A stretch of 64,000 nt of DNA, taken from contig NZ_QMEU01000006.1 in assembly GCF_003284975.1 (NCBI RefSeq), positions 1-64,000 of the forward strand. Reading direction: 5' to 3'. This stretch comes from Mycobacterium colombiense. Lineage in GTDB: Bacteria > Actinomycetota > Actinomycetes > Mycobacteriales > Mycobacteriaceae. The position numbers and the translations under genes were made by a program. This document shows, piece by piece, positions 31,477-40,880 of the stretch (position 1 is its first letter; every line of letters starts with the position of its first letter). The notes beneath the pieces were generated by a model. That model was not told the origin of the DNA. It ran no database searches and was given only the letters and a program-made list of their open reading frames with translations.

Positions 31477-34400
31477 TTACACCAGGCCCAGTAGGCCCAG
31501 ATCCGCGACGTACTTGTCGATCAGCGCCGCCGACAGGTGTGGGATGTCCTGGTCTGCACCGATTTTCGCGGCTCGCACGGCCGCGCGGAACACGTCGGTG
31601 GGGGCCGGCGCGCCGCGCAGTGGCGTCTCCGGCTTCCGGTACGCGTCCAGCAACGGCAGCACCGAATGCTGACGCTGCGTGTCCGGCAAAGCGCGGATGG
31701 CCGTCGTGAACCGGCTCAGCCACTCGTCGTAGTCGTCGATGCGCCGGATGTCGTGCCCGGCGGCGATCAGCCAGTCGACGAACACATCCAGTGAGACGCC
31801 GTCGTCGTGCGGGTTCATCACATCGAAGGACCGATACACCCCGGAATGCTCAGCGGCCGTGGCGATCTGCTCACCCAGCGTGGTTACGGCTTCGGCCACG
31901 AAGTCGGCGGGCAGCCCGTCGTAGTGGGCTACCGCCCGGTTTCCGTGAGGATCGGTCTGGTAGAACGAGGCCGGCGCGATGCCGGTGATCAACAAGCTGA
32001 ACAGCAACCGGGTGAACGCATCCGGCACGTTCAGCTGGCCGGCATAGCGGCTGTGCGCCAGGATCATGTCGGAGCGGAACACGGCGACCGGCAACCCGCA
32101 CAGGTCGTGCGCCTCGCGCAGCAACACCTCGCCGGCCCACTTGCTGTTCGCGTACCCGTTCGCGTAACTGTCGTCGACCGGCCGCAACGCGCTCACGGTG
32201 CGGATGTCACCGTCCTCGGTGAACGTGGACGGATCGACCGACAGGGCCACCGCGACGGTCGACATGTACGTGACGGGTTTGATCCGGGTCGTCAATGCCA
32301 GGCGAATCAGCTCGGCGGTGCCCACCACGTTGGGGCCGAAGAGTTGGTCGTACGGCAGCACGTGGTTGACCAGAGCGGCCGGGTGCACGATCAGGTCCAC
32401 AGTTTGCGCGAGGCGCTCCCAGGTCGGCTGAGCCAAGCCAAGTTTGGGTTCGCCGATATCGCCGACGATGACCTCAAGGTGGTCGGCGGCCAGGGCGCGG
32501 AACCGCTCCAGCAAGTGCGGATCTCCGCTGTCGAAGACACCCTCCAGCCGTTTGGCGGCGGCCGAGGCGTCCGCGGCGCGGATGATGGAGATCAGCTTTC
32601 CGCCGGTTCCGGCTAGCCGCTCGAGCCAATCCAGGAGCAGGAAGCGCCCGAGATAACCATTGGCGCCGGTCAGCAGGACGGTGTGCGGTGTGCCGGTCAC
32701 GTGCGGCAGCGCCGGGGCGTCGGCCAGGGTGGTGGCGTCGATGAACTTGTCCAGCGTGAGATCCGCGGCGTGGACCTGCGTCGCGCCCTGCCCGTGCACG
32801 GTGGCGAACGTCGGCCGCCGGGACCCCGATTCACGCTCGGCCTCAACGTATTTCGCGAGCTGACCCAGATCGGTTGCCGGTCCGGTGATCATCCCCACCG
32901 GCACCTCGACGTCGAAGATGTCGCGCAACAGGTTGGAAAACGTGAGCGCCGACAGGGAATCGCCGCCGAGCTCGATGAACAGAGCGTCGGGCGCCGGCGG
33001 ACCTCCGGCCAGGCCCAGCAGCGCCTCGGCGGCGCGGGTGAGAGTGACGATCACCGGGCGCTCGGCCGCGCCTTCGCGCAACGCGCGCAGTTCGGTCACC
33101 CGATTCTCGGCCAGCTCCGCGTACAGCTGTTCGAGCCGAGCACCGTAGTGCTCCTTGAGCTTTGGCCGCAGCAGCTTGCCCACTCCGGATAGCAGGCCGT
33201 TGTCCTCGCTGAACCGCTCGGTCTCCACCAGGAAGTCGACGGGCACCTCGTAGGACTGCAGCTCGGCGAGTTTCGCGGTCTGGCGCAGGGATTCGCCGAG
33301 GGCGGCCTTGAGTCCGTCGGCGTCCTCGGCGAACCTCTGGGCGGCGTCGTCGGTCGGAACGACCACGGCCAGCAGATACGGCCGTTCGCTGTTGCCGTAG
33401 ATGAAGATCTGGCGCACCAGAGCCGCGCTGGAGAACACCGCTTCCAGGCGCGCGACGGCGACGAACTCGCCCTGGGCCAACTTCAGCACGTTGTTGCGGC
33501 GGTCGACATAGGCGAGCCGGCCCGGCTCCAGCTCGGCCATCACGTCACCGGTGCGGTAATAGCCGTCGGCGTCGAACGCCTTGGCGGTGACATCGGGTCG
33601 TTTGAAGTATCCGGGCGTGGCGGTCAGCGACTTCACCAGCAATTCGCCTCGCGGATAAGGCTTGTCGGTGCGGAAATATCCCAACTCGGGCACATCGATG
33701 AGCTTGTAATCGAGCACCGGTGGCTGGGTGATCCGCCCGTCCTTGGTCACCATGCCCACCTCGGTCAGGCCGTAGCCGTCGAGAACGTGGACGTCCAAAC
33801 AGGTCTCGATGAAAGCGCGCATCTCCGCCGCCAGCGGCGCCGTGCCGCAGAAGGCGGTCACCACGCGTCCACCGAGGACCTGCTCACGCAGCTCGGCCCG
33901 CGCCTGCGCCTCGGCGGCGGGCGTCTCGGCGCCCGACAGCTCGAGTCGGTCGACCGCACTCTGGTAGCGCTGGTACAGCATCTCCGCCACCCGCGGCACG
34001 AGCCCCATTTCGGTGGGGCGCACCAAATTCCAGTCGTCGAACAACGTCGACAGGTCGCTTTCCGGGACGAAATAACTCGTGCCACCGGCCTGGAACGCCG
34101 TCGACAGCGGTATCCGGCCGCCCAGGTGGTTCAGCGGCATGAAGTTCACATTGATGACCGGCGTGTCCGCGAAGTCGGGCATCAGTTCGGTGGTCCACAG
34201 CTTGCAGAGCATTCGCTCGGTGTACATGGCGCCCTTGGGCAATCCGGTGCTGCCCGACGTGTACATGATCATGGCCAGCCGCTCATCGGTGTCGCCGGTG
34301 AACATCGGCTCAGGTGGCAGGCTTCGTCCGCGTTCGATCACCTCCGCGAGCGTCTCGATGGTCACCGCAATGCCGGCGCCAGACAGCTTCGCCTGCGCGC

Positions 34401-35058
34401 GTTCGACGGCCTCGCGCTGGTCGTCGACCTCGGGCTGGTAGTCGAAGACCACCACCCGCCGCAACGACGAGCTGCCGAGCGCCGCGTCGACGGCGAGGTC
34501 GAGATAGCCGACACCGGCGGCCAATACGGACGGCTCCACCTCGTCGACGATCGGCTTCAGTCGTGAGGGGGTCGTGTTGTGCTGCAGCGGCACGGCCACC
34601 AGCCCGAGATAGCCGCACACGAGATCGATGGTGAGGTATTCGGCACTCGCGAAACCCACGGTGGCGACGAAGTCCCCGGGCGCCACGGGGTTGGTGGCGT
34701 CGCGTCGCCATGAGGCGGCGATGGCGCGGACATCGGCCCACAGCTCGCGGTAGGTCATGGTGTCGAATCGGGGCAGCAGCTGTGCGCTGGTGCGGCCGGT
34801 GCCGGGGTCGATGGTCAAGGAGCGGGCGCGCCAGCCCAGTGCGGGGCGCTCGGCATAACCCTGGGCAAAGATTTCCAGGATCTGCGGCAGCCGCAGACCG
34901 GGTTGGCGTGCCGCGCTCTGCAGGGCGGGTTCGGGCTTGGTGCTGCGGAACTCTTCGTCGCGGGCGGCCAGATCGCTGATGCGGTGGGCTACCTGCCGGC
35001 GCACCGCGCTGATCGGGCCTGTGGAGCTGCCTTTCGCGCGCTTCGCTTCATCGGTCAT
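31477..35058 (-). CDS. car: Carboxylic acid reductase (CAR)
   Basis: 1193-residue three-domain enzyme reducing carboxylic acids to aldehydes with ATP and NADPH. The adenylation domain (about 60-650) has [11 protein letters not shown] at 266-276, DGYGLTEVG and [25 protein letters not shown] carrier domain has the phosphopantetheine serine Ser701 in [12 protein letters not shown]. The reductase domain starts at TGANGYLGR (797-805), with Tyr969/Lys973 in YANSKWAGE. It needs a phosphopantetheinyl transferase encoded elsewhere. M. tuberculosis has its homologue fadD9 at a different locus, so this copy is out of place relative to that genome. It lies next to ldtA, transcribed in the same direction. 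Confidence 0.94.
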   Translation of the reverse strand: MTDEAKRAKGSSTGPISAVRRQVAHRISDLAARDEEFRSTKPEPALQSAARQPGLRLPQILEIFAQGYAERPALGWRARSLTIDPGTGRTSAQLLPRFDTMTYRELWADVRAIAASWRRDATNPVAPGDFVATVGFASAEYLTIDLVCGYLGLVAVPLQHNTTPSRLKPIVDEVEPSVLAAGVGYLDLAVDAALGSSSLRRVVVFDYQPEVDDQREAVERAQAKLSGAGIAVTIETLAEVIERGRSLPPEPMFTGDTDERLAMIMYTSGSTGLPKGAMYTERMLCKLWTTELMPDFADTPVINVNFMPLNHLGGRIPLSTAFQAGGTSYFVPESDLSTLFDDWNLVRPTEMGLVPRVAEMLYQRYQSAVDRLELSGAETPAAEAQARAELREQVLGGRVVTAFCGTAPLAAEMRAFIETCLDVHVLDGYGLTEVGMVTKDGRITQPPVLDYKLIDVPELGYFRTDKPYPRGELLVKSLTATPGYFKRPDVTAKAFDADGYYRTGDVMAELEPGRLAYVDRRNNVLKLAQGEFVAVARLEAVFSSAALVRQIFIYGNSERPYLLAVVVPTDDAAQRFAEDADGLKAALGESLRQTAKLAELQSYEVPVDFLVETERFSEDNGLLSGVGKLLRPKLKEHYGARLEQLYAELAENRVTELRALREGAAERPVIVTLTRAAEALLGLAGGPPAPDALFIELGGDSLSALTFSNLLRDIFDVEVPVGMITGPATDLGQLAKYVEAERESGSRRPTFATVHGQGATQVHAADLTLDKFIDATTLADAPALPHVTGTPHTVLLTGANGYLGRFLLLDWLERLAGTGGKLISIIRAADASAAAKRLEGVFDSGDPHLLERFRALAADHLEVIVGDIGEPKLGLAQPTWERLAQTVDLIVHPAALVNHVLPYDQLFGPNVVGTAELIRLALTTRIKPVTYMSTVAVALSVDPSTFTEDGDIRTVSALRPVDDSYANGYANSKWAGEVLLREAHDLCGLPVAVFRSDMILAHSRYAGQLNVPDAFTRLLFSLLITGIAPASFYQTDPHGNRAVAHYDGLPADFVAEAVTTLGEQIATAAEHSGVYRSFDVMNPHDDGVSLDVFVDWLIAAGHDIRRIDDYDEWLSRFTTAIRALPDTQRQHSVLPLLDAYRKPETPLRGAPAPTDVFRAAVRAAKIGADQDIPHLSAALIDKYVADLGLLGLV

Positions 35059-35172
35059 GGCCCGCCTCTCGTTCAGATCCAGTCGTCTACCGGAACGAAC
35101 CCCCGCGGCGCAGGCTTCCGTTCAACCGTTGTGACGGTTGTCACACGCGAGTGGAGAGGTGGGCGGTGCGGC

Positions 35173-35928
35173 TCAGGCCACGACCTGAATGGGGTCGCCG
35201 ACATTCACCTCGTTGAAGTACCAAGCGGCATTGTCGGGGCTGAGGTTGATGCAACCGTGGCTGACGTTGGCGTAGCCCTGGGAATCGACCGACCACGGGG
35301 CCGAGTGCACGTAGACGCCGCTCCAGGTGACGCGAACGGCGTATGAGGCGGTGATCTTGTACCCCTCGGGGGAGCTCAGCGGGATGCCGATGGTCCGCGA
35401 GTCCATCACCACGGTGCGCTGCTTTTCCAGCGCGGTGAAACTGCCGATCGGGGTGGGCCGGCTGGGCTTGCCCATCGATGCCGGCATGGTGCGCAGCACC
35501 TCGCCGTCCCTGCTCACCGTGAAGGTGTGCTTGGAGATGCTGGCGACGCCGAGCAGCGCCTCCCCGGTGTCGAAGCCGGTCGTCAAGGCCTGAATGCCCA
35601 CCGAGACGTGGGTGTGGGCGGGCCAGTACTGATTCGGGACCCACTGCACCACGGTGTTGTGGATCCACTCGAAGTGTCCCGGCGTACCGCTGGACGAGGT
35701 CACGTGGATCGACCGCTCGACGGCCGACCGATCGGCGACGGGGGCGGTGAACGTCACCACGACGGGGTGGGCCACCCCCACCACGGCGCCGTTAGCGGGC
35801 AAAATCGAGGCAACTTCGGGGGTGGGTTGCGGCACCGGCACGGCGGCGGTACTGCGAACGACCGGTCCCACCAGCCCCATCGCCGTGATCGCGACCATAA
35901 CAAATAGATAACGAACGCCTCGACGCAT
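35173..35928 (-). CDS. ldtA: L,D-transpeptidase LdtMt1-like
   Basis: 251-residue cell-wall enzyme forming 3-3 peptidoglycan cross-links. An N-terminal signal/anchor (VRYLFVMVAITAMGLV) is followed by an immunoglobulin-like domain (about 45-120) and the YkuD catalytic domain with HSAPWS and SHGCINLSPDNAAWYF. The nucleophile is Cys226, the same number as in LdtMt1. I chose ATG 35928 because it gives MRRGVRYL and the same 251-residue length as Rv0116c as I recall it; the open frame extends 11 codons further. It sits in the conserved backbone next to oxyS. Confidence 0.93.
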   Translation of the reverse strand: MRRGVRYLFVMVAITAMGLVGPVVRSTAAVPVPQPTPEVASILPANGAVVGVAHPVVVTFTAPVADRSAVERSIHVTSSSGTPGHFEWIHNTVVQWVPNQYWPAHTHVSVGIQALTTGFDTGEALLGVASISKHTFTVSRDGEVLRTMPASMGKPSRPTPIGSFTALEKQRTVVMDSRTIGIPLSSPEGYKITASYAVRVTWSGVYVHSAPWSVDSQGYANVSHGCINLSPDNAAWYFNEVNVGDPIQVVA

Positions 35929-36321
35929 AGCGTCCACCCTTCGAGATGGTGCGATCAACACACGAATATCCTACTGGTTACCCACTGATCACCGGTTTCA
36001 GCAAACAATGACAGCTCGGTCCGCTCGCCACGGTCACGATCCGATCACCGATCGGGTTCAGTTGCGTCAGCAGCGCGGCCGGTGAGCATGGCGGCCGAGC
36101 GCCGTCCCACGGGCCCGCCAGCGGACTCGGGCGCAGCTGCGTGAAAGCGGCACCGATACTTCGGTTCTCGCGCGATCGCGACGCTGAGCGGCCCGGTATC
36201 GACCCCTCGCCGCAACCGAGTGGCCGGCGGCACGCGGACTTGCTTGGCCCGCCTCGCCGGCAACGCGTTAGCCTCAGCGGATCGGTGTCCGAAGGCCGAG
36301 CCCAAATACGAGGGAGTGCGG
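35929..36321. other. Divergent intergenic region ldtA/oxyS
   Basis: 393 bp between divergent starts. The only ordered element seen is an inverted repeat CCGATC-ACC-GATCGG at 36041-36055. No convincing -35/-10 pair or small ORF was found. Confidence 0.4.
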
Positions 36322-37254
36322 ATGCTCTTCCGTCAGCTGGAGTACTTCGTTGCGGTCGCTTCCGAGCGGCACTTCGCCCGGGCTGCCGAAAAGTGCTTTG
36401 TATCCCAGCCCGCGCTGTCGGCCTCAATCGCCAAGCTGGAACGGGAACTGAACGTCACGCTGATCAACCGCGGGCACAGCTTCGAGGGCCTCACGCCCGA
36501 AGGGGAGCGGTTGGTGGTGTGGGCCAGGCGGATTCTCGCCGAGCACGACGCCTTCAAATCCGAGGTGGACGCCGTGCGCTCGGGCATCACCGGGACGCTG
36601 CGGTTGGGGACCGTCCCCACCGCGTCCACAACGGCGTCGCTGGTGCTCTCGGCGTTCTGTTCGGCACACCCGTTGGTGAAGGTGCACATCCTGTCCCGGC
36701 TTGCGGCAAGCGAACTGTACCGGCGCCTGCGCGAATTCGAGCTCGATGCCGCCATCGTGCACGCGGCGCCCGACGAGACTCACGACGTGAACTTGGTCCC
36801 GCTCTACCAGGAGCGCTACGTGCTGCTGGCGCCGGCGGACATGGTGGGATCCGGTGCGGCGACGATGAACTGGGCGCAGGCCGCGCAATTGCCGTTGGCG
36901 TTGCTCACGCCCGACATGCGCGACCGCCAGATCATTGCCAAGGCCTTCGCCGACCATTCCATCGTCGTCAACCCGCAGGTCGAAACTGATTCTGTGGCAT
37001 CGTTGTTCGCGCAGGCATCGGCGGGCAACTGTGCGTCCATCGTGCCGCACACGTGGCTGTGGACGTCGCCGCTGGGCAGCGACATCCGGGCGGTGGAACT
37101 GGTTGATCCGGTGCTCAAAGCCGATGTCGCCCTGGCCACCAACTCCACCGGGCCCGGATCGCCGATCGCCCGCGCGCTGGCCACCTCCGCCGGGCAGCTG
37201 GCGCTGGGCGAGTTCTTCGACGCGCAGCTGTTAGGGCTTACCCGCCGGCGTTGA
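36322..37254 (+). CDS. oxyS: LysR-type transcriptional regulator OxyS
   Basis: 310-residue LysR-type regulator. The helix-turn-helix (about 1-60) has MLFRQLEYFVAVASERHFARAA and KCFVSQPALSASIAKLER. The effector domain begins near 90 (GTLRLGTVPTASTTASLV). It is very close to my recollection of M. tuberculosis OxyS (Rv0117) and holds the same position after ldtA. ATG 36322 follows GAGGGAG. Its end overlaps the converging oxcA by 17 bp. A T-N11-A palindrome in the oxcA/fadD7 intergenic region at 39160-39184 is a likely target site. Confidence 0.9.
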   Translation: MLFRQLEYFVAVASERHFARAAEKCFVSQPALSASIAKLERELNVTLINRGHSFEGLTPEGERLVVWARRILAEHDAFKSEVDAVRSGITGTLRLGTVPTASTTASLVLSAFCSAHPLVKVHILSRLAASELYRRLREFELDAAIVHAAPDETHDVNLVPLYQERYVLLAPADMVGSGAATMNWAQAAQLPLALLTPDMRDRQIIAKAFADHSIVVNPQVETDSVASLFAQASAGNCASIVPHTWLWTSPLGSDIRAVELVDPVLKADVALATNSTGPGSPIARALATSAGQLALGEFFDAQLLGLTRRR

Positions 37255-39001
37255 CCGCCGCCTTCGGCGGTGTTGCCGCGCTGGCCGGGTTCAGGTTGGC
37301 TAGATGTCCGCTCTCCACCCCCGCCGCCGGGTCGAGTTCACAGTCGATGATCGACGGTCCCCCGGCGCCGATCGCTTCGGCCAGCGCGGCGCGCAGCTCC
37401 GACGGGGTGGTGACGTGGTATCCCTTGCCGCCGAACGCTTCCGCAAGCAGCTCGTGGTGCGCCCGGGCGTTCAACACGGTCGGTGCCGGGTCCGCGCAGC
37501 GCGCGGCGGTGCCGGGTGCGGCCTCGTCGCCGCGGTAGACGCCGCCGTTGTTGAGGATGACCACGGTGACCGGTAGGCGGTAGCGGCAGATGGTTTCGAT
37601 CTCCATGCCGCTGAAGCCGAATGCGCTGTCGCCCTCGATCGCGACCACCGGTTTGCCGGTCTCGACGGCCGCGGCGATCGCATACCCCATCCCGATGCCC
37701 ATCACGCCCCAGGTGCCCGTGTCGAGCCGGTGGCGGGGCAGCTCCATGTCGATCACATTGCGGGCCAGATCGAGCGCGTTGGCTCCTTCGTTGACGACAT
37801 ACACGTCCCGGTTGTCCTGCAGGACGGAGCGAATCGCGCCCAGGGCGTTGAAAAACCGCATCGGGTGCGGATCGTCTGCCAGGCGCTCGCGCATCTTGGT
37901 GTCGTTGCGGGCTCTGCGCTCGGCCAGTTCGTCGATCCATTCGCGCGGCGCGGTGATCGGCCGGGCGGCCACGCCGTCACACAGTGCCGACAGCACCGAA
38001 CCGATGTCGCCGGCCAGCGGCGCGGCGATGCGCTGGTTGCTGTCGAATTCGCAAGCGGCGATGTCCACCTGCACGAATTTGGCGTTAGCGTTCCACTGCG
38101 GCGAATCCCCATGGCCCAGAAGCCAATTCAGTCGGGCGCCGACCAGCAGGACGGCGTCGGCGCGCGCGATCGCGAGCGAGCGGGCGGCCGCGGCCGACTG
38201 CGGGTGCGAATCCGGAAGTAGTCCTTTGGCCATCGACATGGGCAGGAACGGGATGCCGGTGGTCTCGACGAACATCCGAATCGCGTTGTCGGCCTGGGCA
38301 TACGCCGCGCCTTTGCCGAGCACGATCAGCGGCCGCCGCGCTTGGGCCAGCACGTCCAGCGCACGGTCGATCGCGTCGGGCGCCGGCTGCTGGCGCGGTG
38401 CGGGGTCGACGACGCGCCAGATCGTGTCCGCCGCGGCGCCGGCGTCCATGGCCTGGCCCAGCACCTCGCCGGGGATGTCCAGGTAGACGCCGCCGGGCCG
38501 ACCCGAGACGGCGGTGCGAATGGCGCGCGCGATGCCGCGCCCGATGTCCTCGATCCGGCCGATCCGATAGGCGGCTTTCGCGAACGGCTTTGCGGCGTTG
38601 AGCTGGTCGAGGTCCTGATAATCGCCGCGCTGCAGATCCACCAGCGCTCGATTGCTGGAGCCGGAAATCTGAATCATAGGAAAGCAATTCGTAGTCGCGT
38701 TCGCCAGCGCGGGCAGCCCGTTGAGAAAGCCGGGTCCGGACGTCGTGAGGCACACACCGGGCCGACGGGTGAGAAATCCGGCCGCGGCGGCGGCATTTCC
38801 GGCCGAGGTTTCCTGGCGGAAACCGATGTAGCGGATTCCGGACGCCTGCGCGACGCGGGCGAGGTCGGTGATCGGGATGCCGACGATGCCGTAGATGGTC
38901 TCGACGCCGTTGGCCTTCAGCCCGTCCACCACGAGGTGAAAGCCGTCGGTCGGGCGCGTCGGTTCCGGCGCCGGGTTTCCAGATGCCGAAGCTGTGGACA
39001 T
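37238..39001 (-). CDS. oxcA: Oxalyl-CoA decarboxylase-like TPP enzyme OxcA
   Basis: 587-residue TPP enzyme. Oxalyl-CoA decarboxylase features are GIVGIPITDLARVAQ, IRYIGFRQETSAGNAAAAAGF (with the activating Glu), GDSAFGFSGMEIET, and NNGGVYRGD with the Mg-ligand Asn. It should convert oxalyl-CoA to formyl-CoA, or cleave a 2-hydroxyacyl-CoA. ATG 39001 begins MSTASASGNPAPEPTRPTDGF, matching the M. tuberculosis protein as I recall it; the longer frame to 39067 starts with a proline-rich stretch. It is divergent from fadD7, with which it is conserved as a pair. Confidence 0.91.
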   Translation of the reverse strand: MSTASASGNPAPEPTRPTDGFHLVVDGLKANGVETIYGIVGIPITDLARVAQASGIRYIGFRQETSAGNAAAAAGFLTRRPGVCLTTSGPGFLNGLPALANATTNCFPMIQISGSSNRALVDLQRGDYQDLDQLNAAKPFAKAAYRIGRIEDIGRGIARAIRTAVSGRPGGVYLDIPGEVLGQAMDAGAAADTIWRVVDPAPRQQPAPDAIDRALDVLAQARRPLIVLGKGAAYAQADNAIRMFVETTGIPFLPMSMAKGLLPDSHPQSAAAARSLAIARADAVLLVGARLNWLLGHGDSPQWNANAKFVQVDIAACEFDSNQRIAAPLAGDIGSVLSALCDGVAARPITAPREWIDELAERRARNDTKMRERLADDPHPMRFFNALGAIRSVLQDNRDVYVVNEGANALDLARNVIDMELPRHRLDTGTWGVMGIGMGYAIAAAVETGKPVVAIEGDSAFGFSGMEIETICRYRLPVTVVILNNGGVYRGDEAAPGTAARCADPAPTVLNARAHHELLAEAFGGKGYHVTTPSELRAALAEAIGAGGPSIIDCELDPAAGVESGHLANLNPASAATPPKAAVNAGG

Positions 39002-39159
39002 GTGGCGACTCCTCGGATGCGTGCGGTCGGCGGGTGGGTGCGCCGGGGGCGGGTCTGTAGCCATCACTGTGGCCCCAGCGCACCCCGCGTGTCCAAGATG
39101 AAGGCGCTATCCGGCGATTTGCACTATCTATCGTGCCAGGTCAAAGCGCCGTTAGGCGG

Positions 39160-39184
39160 GATCGATAGGCGGCGGTTATCGATC
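39160..39184. promoter_or_regulatory. LysR-type operator (T-N11-A palindrome), likely OxyS site
   Basis: Perfect 8-bp arms GATCGATA and TATCGATC with a 9-base spacer; T39166 and A39178 are 11 bases apart at the exact centre, the LysR-type motif. It lies between the divergent oxcA and fadD7 genes, close to oxyS. Another ATCGAT copy follows at 39193-39198, which could be an activation site. Confidence 0.6.
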
Positions 39185-39264
39185 GTGAGCGAATCGATAT
39201 TGGACGGCCGAGAAGGCCGCGCGGCAGGGTTGGCCTCGGCAGCCGAAGTGGAAGGAGTGCGGCG

Positions 39265-40857
39265 ATGACATCTGAGGCGATTGGCAGCGGCGAGGGGTTG
39301 ACCGAATCCGCGAGCCCCCGGCTGGCGGACCTGGTCGAGGCGGCGGCGCGCCGGTCGCCGGAGGCGCGGGCATTGGTCGTCACCGCCGACCGCATACCCA
39401 TCATCTATCGAGACCTGATCGGGCTGGTCGATGATCTGGCCGCCCAACTGAAGGCAGGTGGTCTGCGGCCGGGGGAGCGGGTCGCGCTGCGCGCCGGCAG
39501 CAACGCCGAGTTCGTCGTCGGGTTGCTGGGGGCGTCGCGCGCGGATCTCGTTGCGGTTCCACTGGATCCCGCTCTGCCCCTGGCCGACCAGCGGACCCGC
39601 AGCCACGCGGTCGGTGCCCGGGTGGTGCTCGTCGACCAACCCGGTGACGCCGATAATGATTCGGCCGCGCCGCCGTGGTGGCCCATCGCGGTGACGGTCG
39701 GGCCGGACGGCACCGCCCCGGCGGTCAGCGTGGACGCCGCTGCGGCGCCCCGCCGCGACGTGGCCACACCGCAGGGGTTGCGCGACGACGACGCCATGAT
39801 CATGTTCACCGGCGGAACCACCGGTGTGCCCAAGATGGTTCCGTGGACGCACCACAACATCGCCCGCTCGGTGGCAGCCATCATCGCGGGGTACGGGCTG
39901 AGCCCGCGAGACGCGACGGTGGCGGTGATGCCGCTCTACCACGGCCACGGGCTGCTCGCCGCGCTGCTGGGCACGCTGGTGTCCGGGGGAACGGTGCTGC
40001 TGCCCGCACGGGGAAAGTTCTCCTCCCACACGTTCTGGGAGGACATCAAGGCCGTCCGCGCCACCTGGTACACCGCCGTCCCGACAATCCACCAAATCCT
40101 GTTGGAGCGAGCGCGAACCGAGCAGCCGGGCGGCACGCCCACCCTGCGGTTCATCCGTAGTTGCAGCGCGCCGCTGACCGCCGAGACTGCCCAGGCGCTG
40201 CATGACACGTTCTCCGCGCCGGTGGTGTGCGCATTCGGGATGACCGAGTCGACCCACCAGGTGGCGACGACCGCCATCGACGGTGCCGAGCATAGCGAAA
40301 ACCCCGGTGCCACACCGGGTCTCGTCGGCCGGTCGACGGGTCCGCAAATCCGGATCGTCGGGCCGGACGGCAAGGCGCTGCCGGCGGAGACGGTCGGCGA
40401 GGTCTGGCTGCACGGCCCGACCGTGGTGCGCGGTTACCTCTGCGACCCGTCCATCACCGCCGCCAACTTCACCGAGGGGTGGCTGCACACCGGTGACCTG
40501 GGCACCCTGTCGCCGGCCGGCGACCTCGTCATCCGCGGCCGGATCAAGGAGCTCATCAACCGCGGCGGGGAGAAGATTTCGCCGGAGCGCGTCGAGGGCG
40601 TCCTGGGCAGCCACCCCGACGTGCTCGAGGTGGGGGTGTTCGGCGTGCCCGACAAGCTGTACGGCGAGGCGGTGGCCGCGGTGATCGTCCCCCGCGGGCC
40701 GGCGGCGCCGACGGCCGACGAACTGGCGGCGTTCTGCCGTGACCGGTTGGCGCCCTTCGAGGTGCCGGCCCAATTCCAGCAGGCCGATGAATTGCCGCAC
40801 ACCGCAAAGGGTTCGCTCGACCGCCGGGCGGTGGCCGAGCGGTTCGGTCGCGACTAG
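39265..40857 (+). CDS. fadD7: Acyl-CoA synthetase FadD7
   Basis: 530-residue adenylate-forming acyl-CoA ligase. Motifs: MIMFTGGTTGVPKMVPWTHHN (P-loop), FGMTESTHQ, GWLHTGDLGTLSPAGDLVIRGRIKE and the C-terminal HTAKGSLDRRAV. It resembles plant/yeast oxalyl-CoA synthetases (AAE3-like), so oxalate is a plausible substrate, feeding OxcA. It occupies the Rv0119 position. ATG 39265 follows AAGGAGTGCGGCG. Converges with fusA2, 23 bp away. Confidence 0.9.
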   Translation: MTSEAIGSGEGLTESASPRLADLVEAAARRSPEARALVVTADRIPIIYRDLIGLVDDLAAQLKAGGLRPGERVALRAGSNAEFVVGLLGASRADLVAVPLDPALPLADQRTRSHAVGARVVLVDQPGDADNDSAAPPWWPIAVTVGPDGTAPAVSVDAAAAPRRDVATPQGLRDDDAMIMFTGGTTGVPKMVPWTHHNIARSVAAIIAGYGLSPRDATVAVMPLYHGHGLLAALLGTLVSGGTVLLPARGKFSSHTFWEDIKAVRATWYTAVPTIHQILLERARTEQPGGTPTLRFIRSCSAPLTAETAQALHDTFSAPVVCAFGMTESTHQVATTAIDGAEHSENPGATPGLVGRSTGPQIRIVGPDGKALPAETVGEVWLHGPTVVRGYLCDPSITAANFTEGWLHTGDLGTLSPAGDLVIRGRIKELINRGGEKISPERVEGVLGSHPDVLEVGVFGVPDKLYGEAVAAVIVPRGPAAPTADELAAFCRDRLAPFEVPAQFQQADELPHTAKGSLDRRAVAERFGRD

Positions 40858-40880
40858 GTAGGGCCTGACGCGCAGGCGCC

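Noticed and set aside
36041..36055. CCGATC-ACC-GATCGG between ldtA and oxyS as an OxyS operator
   Set aside because: It lacks the T-N11-A centre and does not resemble the stronger dyad at 39160-39184; left as an unexplained repeat.
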